DNA from: an uncultured Ruminococcus sp.
Lineage (GTDB): Bacteria; Bacillota_A; Clostridia; Oscillospirales; Ruminococcaceae
Assembly (NCBI GenBank): GCA_946629405.1
Contig: CAMOXW010000223.1
Location: forward strand, 1 to 6,989
Length of the DNA: 6,989 bases
Direction of reading: 5' to 3'
The position numbers and the translations under genes were made by a program. Positions 1 to 5,181 of the stretch are shown piece after piece; positions within the stretch are counted from its first letter, which is position 1, and each line of letters opens with the position of its first letter. The notes beneath the pieces are model-generated. The model did not search any database. It was not told the origin of the DNA and saw nothing but the letters and a program-made list of their open reading frames with translations.

Positions 1-147
1 AGGGCTATTGATACGAAGCCCCTGAAGGAGCCGCTGAAAAATTGGGATAGCCTGACGATAGATGCCAAACACGAGATCGCTGTGATGATGATCGATGCGG
101 TCTATGTGTCCGATGAGGACGGTATTCACATTCAATTCTGCATCTGA
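1..147 (+). CDS. C-terminal tail of a probable serine site-specific recombinase (5' end outside window)
   Basis: Reading frame 1 is open from the first base and stops at TGA 145-147, giving the last 48 residues of a protein. The tail has the pattern W-D-S-L-T followed by a charged helix (DAKHEIAVMMIDAVYVS) and then a short strand with DEDGIHIQF. This resembles the extreme C-terminus of large serine recombinases of clostridial integrative elements, where a W..L....K...A...I..V segment is followed by a short strand ending in an I.I.W/F.I motif. If right, the enzyme catalyses excision and integration of a mobile element lying to the left of the window. The catalytic resolvase domain, recombinase domain and zinc ribbon are not visible, so the family call rests on a short tail and is tentative. 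The gene is convergent with the histidine kinase, with 37 bp between the stops. Confidence 0.5.
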   Translation, partial: RAIDTKPLKEPLKNWDSLTIDAKHEIAVMMIDAVYVSDEDGIHIQFCI

Positions 148-184
148 TCGGTGCGGAAATTCAAGCAATTTATATGTAAGGCTT
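1..184. mobile_element. Possible end of a recombinase-bearing integrative element
   Basis: In several serine-recombinase elements of clostridia, such as the Tn4451 and Tn5397 types, the recombinase gene is the last gene and lies close to one element end. Here the recombinase-like tail stops at 147 and the chromosomal-looking histidine kinase ends at 185, so any junction would fall in about 148-184. The kinase C-terminus is intact and ordinary, so the junction would lie outside the gene. No hairpin-plus-T-run terminator for the kinase is visible in the gap, which is consistent with its native downstream region having been displaced. This is inference; no att core can be identified from one end alone. 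Confidence 0.25.
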
Positions 185-1831
185 TCAGACGGGCAGCTCG
201 ACTGTAAATATAGTTCCCTTCGACACATTGCTCTCACAGCGGACTATTCCTCCGTGGTACATGACGCCGTGCTTGACTATCGAAAGTCCCAGCCCGGTAC
301 CCTTGACTTTTTGGGAACGGCTTTTGTCAACACGGTAGAATCTCTCAAAAATCCGCCCTATATGCTGCTGAGGGATACCGCAGCCGTTATCGCTTACAGT
401 GATGAACACCCTCTTAGGTGTGTGCGAGACCCTGACTGCGTAATTCCCGCCATCAGAGCTGTACTTGATAGCATTGTCGCAGAGGTTGTAGATGACCTCC
501 TCGAGGACCGTCCGGCAGCCGTTATAAATTATATGGTCACCGCTCAGGGTCGCAGTGATGTTCTTTCCCTCCGCACTTACTGACAGCCTTGCTATAACTT
601 CCTCCGCAAGCTCATAAAGGTCGATCTCCTCCTTTTCAGCAGGAACAGAATTCTCATCAAGCTTCGACAGAGCAACTATATCGTTTATAAGATTTATCAG
701 CCTCTCAGCCTCACTGCGGATATCACCGCCGAGCTTTGCCGTATCCTCAGGTTTTGCCATGCCGTTTGCAAGAAGGTCAGAAACACCGTATATCGTCGTC
801 AGCGGCGTTTTAAGCTCATGAGATACGTTTGATGTGAACTCCCGGCGCATGATCTCAAGCTGCTGCTTTTCTGTAACATCCATAATGAATACAACTATTC
901 CATTTATTGTATTTGCGCCGTTTGCAGGACTTGCAATGACCTCACGTTCTCCGTCCGGAGTGCTTATCACTGTGTCTGAATGAACTCCTCCGGCAGCATT
1001 CTGTATACATCTGCGGAACGCTTCGCTGTTGTTGAACGCATAAACCGATCTTCCCTCTGCGCTGCCCTCTGCTCCGAGAAGTCTTACAGCAGCCGAATTG
1101 CAAGAGAGAACGTTAAGCTTCGGGTCGGCAACGATAAGCCCCTCGCTCATGCTCTCGGTTATGTGGGAAAACTGCTCACGGCTGCTTCGGAGCTCGTCCA
1201 TCTGCTTTGCTACACGTTGATTCTGCGTATAAAGCTTTTTAAGCAGTGGTCTGAGCTCAGGAAGACTGTCATCTATCTTCGGCGAATCAAGATCAATACT
1301 GTTTATAGGCTTTACTACACGGTGTGAAACAATGTTCGCCGCAAGCAGTGAACCAATCAGAACAACAGCAAGGAATCCTGCAACCGAGGGTACGATGCTG
1401 ACAAGCTGATCGCGCAATGACAGGTGTACATCCGACACCCTCAGGACGCTGCCGTCACTGAGTCTTAGCGAATAATTGAGCGACGAACGGTTCATATTCA
1501 AAGAGAACCTCGACGAGCTTGAATTGCCCTTACGCCGCGCCTCCTGAAAATCCGGGCTGCCGGCAACAACATCCTTGCTGCCCTTTGAATCAAACAGGAC
1601 CCTTCCACTGCTGTCAGCCCAGAGAACGTGCATACCATGCAGATCAACCGTCCTGAGGTAATCCGTGCCGCTCAGCTCAGTTCCTCTGCCTATGAGTTCA
1701 GCCTCTGTAACGAGCTCATCTTCGAGGCGGTGTGTAAAATACCTGTTGAGTATCCCCGAGGTTATGACCGCGGTTATTATTATCGCAAGGCACGATACAA
1801 GCATGATACTGCCCATTATCTTCTTAGTCAT
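185..1831 (-). CDS. PhoR-like membrane sensor histidine kinase (PAS-HisKA-HATPase)
   Basis: This is a 548-residue sensor kinase that should autophosphorylate on His and pass the phosphate to the response regulator encoded immediately upstream. Residues about 5-28 form a first membrane helix, about 29-142 an extracytoplasmic sensing region, and about 144-168 a second helix. A short, poorly conserved HAMP-like linker with a coiled segment follows (about 170-222), then a PAS domain (about 222-322). The H box is FTSNVSHELKTPLT with phosphoacceptor H338. The N box (NLCDNAIKYS, N453), G1 (DNGCGIP, from D481), F box (FERFYRVD) and G2 (GTGLGLS, about 511-517) are all present, so the kinase core looks intact. 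The ATG at 1831 was chosen because AGGTGA sits 8 nt upstream; a longer frame from TTG 1858 lacks a comparable site. The gene overlaps the regulator by 8 nt, implying translational coupling. The signal sensed is unknown; the PhoR resemblance does not prove phosphate sensing, and no pst or pho transport genes are nearby. Confidence 0.93.
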   Translation of the reverse strand: MTKKIMGSIMLVSCLAIIITAVITSGILNRYFTHRLEDELVTEAELIGRGTELSGTDYLRTVDLHGMHVLWADSSGRVLFDSKGSKDVVAGSPDFQEARRKGNSSSSRFSLNMNRSSLNYSLRLSDGSVLRVSDVHLSLRDQLVSIVPSVAGFLAVVLIGSLLAANIVSHRVVKPINSIDLDSPKIDDSLPELRPLLKKLYTQNQRVAKQMDELRSSREQFSHITESMSEGLIVADPKLNVLSCNSAAVRLLGAEGSAEGRSVYAFNNSEAFRRCIQNAAGGVHSDTVISTPDGEREVIASPANGANTINGIVVFIMDVTEKQQLEIMRREFTSNVSHELKTPLTTIYGVSDLLANGMAKPEDTAKLGGDIRSEAERLINLINDIVALSKLDENSVPAEKEEIDLYELAEEVIARLSVSAEGKNITATLSGDHIIYNGCRTVLEEVIYNLCDNAIKYSSDGGNYAVRVSHTPKRVFITVSDNGCGIPQQHIGRIFERFYRVDKSRSQKVKGTGLGLSIVKHGVMYHGGIVRCESNVSKGTIFTVELPV

Positions 1832-2501
1832 CCGCCGGTTCACCTGCCTTATACCCAACTCCGCGGAGAGTTTCGATCACGTCCCCGCCTGCTCCGAGCT
1901 TTGAACGGAGCGTCCTGATATGTACGTCAACCGTTCTGCTCTCGCCGGAAAAATCATAGCCCCAGACCTTTCTCAGCAATTCCTCGCGAGTGAAAACTGT
2001 CCCCCGCTGACGGACAAGTATCAGAAGAAGCTCATACTCCTTCTTGGTAAGCAATACCCTTTCGCCGTTTACCGCGACCTCTCTGTGCTGCGGGATAATA
2101 ACCACATTTCCGATGCTCAGAGTTTCTGCCGGCGCAGCGGATGACCTGCGAAGAAGCGCTTTTATGCGTGATATTAACTCCATTGTTCCGAAGGGCTTTG
2201 ATATGTAATCATCAGCTCCCGCATCCAGCCCTGTCACCTTGTCGTATTCTGTTCCCTTCGCAGTAAGCATTATTACCGGAAGCAAAAAAGTCTCCGGAGC
2301 AGCTCTAAGTCCTCGCAGCACGGACAGTCCGTCTTCCTCCGGCAGCATTATATCAAGCAGGACAAGCTCAGGAAGCTGCAAGCTCATGGCTTTCCTGAAC
2401 GAAGACGGTGTATCGAAGCCTTCCGCTTTGAATCCTGCGCTGCTGAGGGCATACAGCACAAAGCTCCGTATGCCGTCGTCATCCTCAAGCAGATAGATCA
2501 T
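1824..2501 (-). CDS. OmpR/PhoB-family response regulator
   Basis: This 225-residue transcription factor has a receiver domain at about 1-118 and a winged-helix DNA-binding domain at about 126-220, the usual length for the family. The receiver has the acidic pocket D7-D9, the phosphoacceptor D50 in LVLLDIMLPEEDG, the switch Thr T80 (IMLTAKG) and K102 (DDYISKPF). The C-terminal domain has LTKKEYELLLIL, the recognition-helix region SRTVDVHIRTLRSKL, and the wing RGVGYKA. Phosphorylation by the downstream kinase should promote dimerisation and DNA binding. The ATG at 2501 has AGGAGG 6 nt upstream. The gene is first in a two-gene unit with its own sigma-A promoter 30-60 bp upstream. All key residues are present. 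Target genes cannot be read from this window; self-regulation through the palindrome at its start site is possible but unproven. Confidence 0.95.
   Translation of the reverse strand: MIYLLEDDDGIRSFVLYALSSAGFKAEGFDTPSSFRKAMSLQLPELVLLDIMLPEEDGLSVLRGLRAAPETFLLPVIMLTAKGTEYDKVTGLDAGADDYISKPFGTMELISRIKALLRRSSAAPAETLSIGNVVIIPQHREVAVNGERVLLTKKEYELLLILVRQRGTVFTREELLRKVWGYDFSGESRTVDVHIRTLRSKLGAGGDVIETLRGVGYKAGEPADD
1840..1845 (-). promoter_or_regulatory. Ribosome binding site deciding the kinase start
   Basis: On the - strand AGGTGA lies 8 nt before the ATG at 1831-1829, inside the last codons of the response regulator. It favours this ATG over the in-frame TTG at 1858 and makes the arrangement ATGACTAA, where the kinase start overlaps the regulator stop. 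Confidence 0.65.
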
Positions 2502-2519
2502 AAAGCACCTCCTGTCAGT

Positions 2520-2531
2520 TCTTATATAAGA
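2520..2531. promoter_or_regulatory. Perfect 12-bp palindrome over the predicted start site (possible operator)
   Basis: TCTTATATAAGA reads identically on both strands, and one flanking G/C pair extends the symmetry (2518/2533) around a single mismatch. It begins 3 bp downstream of the -10 box and is centred close to the predicted start (about 2527), a position where a bound dimer would block initiation. It is AT-rich, so chance is a real alternative. OmpR-family regulators usually bind direct repeats, so a different repressor would be the more natural partner. Confidence 0.3.
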
Positions 2532-2533
2532 TC

Positions 2534-2562
2534 ATTATACCCCATTCTGCGGAAAATTGCAA
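2534..2562 (-). promoter_or_regulatory. Sigma-A promoter of the two-component operon
   Basis: On the - strand a -35 box TTGCAA (2562-2557) is followed by a 17-nt spacer and a perfect -10 box TATAAT (2539-2534). The start site is predicted near 2527, leaving a leader of about 25 nt that contains AGGAGG. The promoter begins 4 bp after the yqfD stop codon, so the regulator and kinase can be expressed independently of yqfCD. No terminator separates them, so some read-through from yqfD is also possible. Confidence 0.75.
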
Positions 2563-2565
2563 GCT

Positions 2566-3735
2566 TTACTTCGCAAGGAGCGTTTTCTCGACACCTATTT
2601 CGCCCTCAAGTGTGTAACTGACCGTATAAGTCATTCCCTCGCCTGTCACCGTGCGTTCAATATCACGGCTGATTATCTGCGTATCCTCGCCGATAAAATT
2701 CTTCTCATAGAAGAATATCTTACGGTTGAGCTCCTCGTCAAGCTCATTCAGCGAGAGTTTTACACTGTTCAGCTCAGTCTCCCGCAGCTTCTTTCTGACT
2801 ATGCCGACCGGGAGCTCTCTGCCGAAAATACAAAGCGGCTCTGCCTGCTCACTGCATTCATAGGAGCTGTACTTGTTTCTGCCAATATACAGAGGAATTC
2901 TCATGCTGAAAAGTCTCAGGCTCCGTCTTGTATCGCTTCTTCCGGTGTATATTTTCTGCACAGGCTCAAATGTCCCCGAGAACGTCACCGTCTCCTGGTA
3001 TTCGCCGATTATCTTTCCCATCGAATGATGCAGAACAGTCCGTCCGCTGCTGCTGCTGACCGACACTCCGCTGACAAGCAGCGTCCCCTCGCGGACATAG
3101 TCCCCGACCTTGTGCATGAGAAATCCGTCGCGCACCAGAACAGATGTTATCTTCGCATTTTTAGCAGATACTATATTGCAGGCACTGTTCCGCGGAATTA
3201 TCTCCGGGGTCGGCACGACCTCCGTCACCTCGACCACGATACGGTTTCCGGTATGTCTTATCGCTGCCCATGATATCCCTTCGACTCTCACGCGGAGTTC
3301 ATTTGCACAGTAGCGCAGGTCTATATCGCGTATACTTGCCCCCTCATGTATCCCAAGCCCGTCAAGCGCTGCAAGGATATCCTCGTCACTGACCGCATAA
3401 TTTCCCTGTATCTCAATTGTTACAACGACCGACGAAAAGTACATCACCGTTATGACTGCAAGCACAAGTCCTATCAGTATTCCTATCCTTTTGCGGTATT
3501 TCAGCGCCGATGAAGACAGAGTCCGGACCTCACTGCATTCAAGCTCAACACCGCATTCATCAGCCATTTCCTTCAACGCAGGAAGATCGTGACGGTATAT
3601 CTCTGCATAGAATACGTCATGCCGGCAGAATTGTCCGAAGCAGCAGATTCTGCCGGTATGTATCATATTTATGAACCGGTAGAGCTGCCTTCCCTTAGCG
3701 CTTATCTTTACGCAGCCGCGAAGCTGATCCTTCAT
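2566..3735 (-). CDS. yqfD: Sporulation protein YqfD
   Basis: This 389-residue protein matches the YqfD family in length (about 390-400) and layout. The N-terminal cytoplasmic part (1-82) contains GCVKISAKGRQLYRFIN and a Cys-rich stretch GRICCFGQFCRHD. A single membrane helix follows at about 84-104 (IGILIGLVLAVITVM), then a large extracytoplasmic region. Residues about 104-172 (VVVTIEIQGNYAVSDEDIL, GIHEGASIRDID, IVVEVTEV) read like a POTRA/FtsQ-type fold. A segment at about 205-225 (GFLMHKVGDYVREGTLLVSG) resembles a biotinyl/HlyD-like hairpin. In Bacillus yqfD belongs to the sigma-E mother-cell regulon; its exact molecular role is not settled. The start at 3735 has AAAGGAG 8 nt upstream, within the yqfC coding end, giving a 41-nt overlap with yqfC. 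The next gene downstream is a response regulator rather than the phoH-type gene common in this position. Confidence 0.9.
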   Translation of the reverse strand: MKDQLRGCVKISAKGRQLYRFINMIHTGRICCFGQFCRHDVFYAEIYRHDLPALKEMADECGVELECSEVRTLSSSALKYRKRIGILIGLVLAVITVMYFSSVVVTIEIQGNYAVSDEDILAALDGLGIHEGASIRDIDLRYCANELRVRVEGISWAAIRHTGNRIVVEVTEVVPTPEIIPRNSACNIVSAKNAKITSVLVRDGFLMHKVGDYVREGTLLVSGVSVSSSSGRTVLHHSMGKIIGEYQETVTFSGTFEPVQKIYTGRSDTRRSLRLFSMRIPLYIGRNKYSSYECSEQAEPLCIFGRELPVGIVRKKLRETELNSVKLSLNELDEELNRKIFFYEKNFIGEDTQIISRDIERTVTGEGMTYTVSYTLEGEIGVEKTLLAK

Positions 3736-3994
3736 TAATGCCGCTCCTTTCGCTGAATTCCACCTGCGATATTTTCCCCCGGATCACAAGCCCGCGCGTC
3801 TTGTAATCGTAAGCTCGCAGCCCGCTTCCCCTGATATCTATACAATGCCTTCCTGATACAAGCCGCATGAATACCTCGTTGTACTCCTCGATCCTCCGGC
3901 AGTTGTCAATGATTAGCTCCCTGTCGCAGTCGAAGTGTATCTGCGGCGTGAGGCAGAGCGTATTCTCTGCGAATATGGCTAATTTTCTGAACAT
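3695..3994 (-). CDS. yqfC: Sporulation protein YqfC
   Basis: This small 99-residue protein precedes yqfD, the conserved gene pair in endospore formers. It has the family pattern: an N-terminal PQIHFDCDRELIIDNCRRIEEYNE region, a central IDIRGSGLRAYDYKTRGLVIRG, and the closing GKISQVEF strand. This fits a small beta-rich YabP/YqfC-type fold. A basic tail of about 16 residues follows (SGINEGSASRLRKDKR) and overlaps the yqfD start by 41 nt, so translation of the two is probably coupled. The ATG at 3994 is the only plausible start. AGGAG lies unusually close (2 nt) and AAAGGA unusually far (12 nt), so initiation may be moderate. Its precise function is unknown; in Bacillus it is part of the mother-cell programme. 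Confidence 0.85.
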   Translation of the reverse strand: MFRKLAIFAENTLCLTPQIHFDCDRELIIDNCRRIEEYNEVFMRLVSGRHCIDIRGSGLRAYDYKTRGLVIRGKISQVEFSERSGINEGSASRLRKDKR

Positions 3995-3999
3995 AGCTC
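3971..3999 (+). promoter_or_regulatory. Candidate sigma-E-like promoter for the ylbJ homologue
   Basis: On the + strand GAATATG (3971-3977) is followed by 14 nt and then CATAGCTC (3992-3999). This compares with the sigma-E type pattern of an ATATT-containing -35 element, a 13-14 nt spacer and CATA-led -10 element. The -35 and the CATA core fit; the second half of the -10 does not. It would give a leader of about 55 nt before the ylbJ homologue and lies inside the 5' coding end of yqfC. Weak call, offered because ylbJ is a mother-cell gene in Bacillus. Confidence 0.3.
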
Positions 4000-4048
4000 C
4001 TGTTGTTCCTTTCTCAGAATAATCACTCGCAGTAAATAATATGATGAT

Positions 4049-4056
4049 AGGGGTGA
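4049..4056 (+). promoter_or_regulatory. Ribosome binding site deciding the ylbJ start
   Basis: AGGGGTGA lies 5 nt before the ATG at 4062. In-frame ATGs at 4041, 4044 and 4056 lie before or within this site and have no good site of their own, so 4062 is preferred; the N-terminus then begins MKKKLRKCG, a basic lead into a membrane helix. Confidence 0.65.
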
Positions 4057-4061
4057 TGATT

Positions 4062-5147
4062 ATGAAGAAAAAACTCAGAAAATGCGGAATCGTGCTGAAA
4101 ATAGCCGTTCTTGCAGGCGCAGCAGTTTACTGTGCCGCAGAGGCAGTTTCTGTCAGGGAAGCCGTCCGCGAGGCTGTTGAACGTTGCCTGTTTACGCTGA
4201 TTCCTGCCCTTTACGCTATGATGATAACCGCAGGAGCTCTCGCCCGGAGCGGCTGTGCAGCTTATGTTGGAAGATTCCTTGACAGACCTGCCGGAATACT
4301 GTTCGGTATGACCGGTGAGGAACTTGTAGTTTTTTTCTGCGGAAGCTTCACCGGATATCTCACAGGTGCAAAAATGCTCTGCGTTATGAATGATGAGGGC
4401 AGGGTCACAGGAACGCGCGGCGGCTGGCTTCTTGGTTTTTGCTTCGGTGCAGGGCCGGCGTTCATCTCAGGTTGCATCGCTGCACAGCTCTACGGCTCAC
4501 AGACTGTAGGAAATCTCATATTCCTGTCAACTGCCGGAGCAAATATCCTCATCGCCTTCCTCGCAGCGCCGTTCATTAAGCGAAATAAGCCCGAGGTCAG
4601 GAAAAGCTCTCACCTTTTGCTGGATTCAAAGGTCATAATGGACAGCACACTTTCCGCCGGTCAGTCAATGACAGAGGTATGCTTTATCACCGCTGCATTT
4701 GCGGTCGCTGCTGATATATTGCGGAAATCAGGTGCAATGCAGCTCATCGGCTTTGTGCTTTCCGGCATTGTAAATAACAGCGGCGAAAATGCCGGTAATA
4801 TGCTGCTCGACGTTTCTGCAACAAGCACTCTGCCGCACGGAGATCATTCGATGCTTCCGCTTATCTGCGCCCTCGTTTCGTTCGGCGGGTTCTGTGTGAT
4901 CTTCCAGCTTGCAGCGGTCTGCCGGGGAAAATTCTCCCTTGTCCCGTTTACTGTAGTAAGGTCAGCAGCGGCAGTTCTTAGCTTTATACTATGCCGCGGA
5001 CTGATGCCGTACTTCCTCCGGAATGAAACCGTCGCGGTATCAACTGTACACGCCTCTGTCCACAGCTCGCCATCACCTGTACCGTCAATAATGCTGTGTA
5101 TAATGACAGTCATGCTGCTTGCCGGTTCGGCCCACAGGAAGAAATAA
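4062..5147 (+). CDS. ylbJ: YlbJ-like sporulation integral membrane protein (nucleoside-recognition/Gate fold)
   Basis: This 361-residue polytopic membrane protein has hydrophobic segments at about 10-28, 44-64, 87-103, 120-143, 152-172, 203-220, 225-236, 265-288, 295-315 and 340-356. Family-like landmarks are SFTGYLTGAKMLCVMNDEGR (93-113; YlbJ relatives have GYPxGAK here), the GGWLLGFCFGAGPAFISG region (120-137), and SFGGFCVIFQ in the second half (273-282). The last corresponds to the SFGGxSV..Q motif of the paired Gate domains. In Bacillus YlbJ is made in the mother cell and needed for proper spore cortex; a transported substrate has not been firmly assigned. The protein is somewhat shorter than Bacillus YlbJ (about 400), and the Pro of GYPxGAK is replaced by Leu. 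The gene is divergent from yqfCD, with 67 bp between the start codons, and convergent with the aminotransferase. Confidence 0.78.
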   Translation: MKKKLRKCGIVLKIAVLAGAAVYCAAEAVSVREAVREAVERCLFTLIPALYAMMITAGALARSGCAAYVGRFLDRPAGILFGMTGEELVVFFCGSFTGYLTGAKMLCVMNDEGRVTGTRGGWLLGFCFGAGPAFISGCIAAQLYGSQTVGNLIFLSTAGANILIAFLAAPFIKRNKPEVRKSSHLLLDSKVIMDSTLSAGQSMTEVCFITAAFAVAADILRKSGAMQLIGFVLSGIVNNSGENAGNMLLDVSATSTLPHGDHSMLPLICALVSFGGFCVIFQLAAVCRGKFSLVPFTVVRSAAAVLSFILCRGLMPYFLRNETVAVSTVHASVHSSPSPVPSIMLCIMTVMLLAGSAHRKK

Positions 5148-5177
5148 AATAAAAAACGGGTGCAAAACTGCACCCGT
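5142..5177 (-). terminator. Rho-independent terminator of the aminotransferase gene
   Basis: A perfect 9-bp stem (ACGGGTGCA 5156-5164 with TGCACCCGT 5169-5177) and a 4-nt loop begin 4 nt after the aminotransferase stop. On the - strand it is followed by TTTTTATTTTATTT (5155-5142), a strong U-tract. The tract overlaps the last codon and stop of ylbJ on the other strand. Read on the + strand the stem has only GCTGTTATT after it, so it is at best a weak terminator for ylbJ. Confidence 0.88.
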
Positions 5178-5181
5178 GCTG

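Noticed and set aside
95..583. 162-residue + strand open frame across the kinase 3' end and recombinase tail
   Set aside because: It starts inside the recombinase tail in another frame and runs antisense through the conserved ATPase domain of the kinase; treated as a shadow frame.
1832..1858. Longer kinase N-terminus from TTG 1858
   Set aside because: TTG is a rare start, no ribosome site was seen in front of it, and the ATG at 1831 has AGGTGA at good spacing and the usual stop/start overlap with the regulator.
2557..3273. 238-residue + strand open frame antisense to yqfD
   Set aside because: The opposite strand encodes a full YqfD with family landmarks throughout; the antisense product has no recognisable motifs, no good ribosome site was seen, and its composition fits a mirror of yqfD codon use.
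4041..4061. ylbJ start at the ATG at 4041, 4044 or 4056
   Set aside because: AGGGGTGA (4049-4056) lies downstream of the first two and overlaps the start at 4056; it serves the ATG at 4062.
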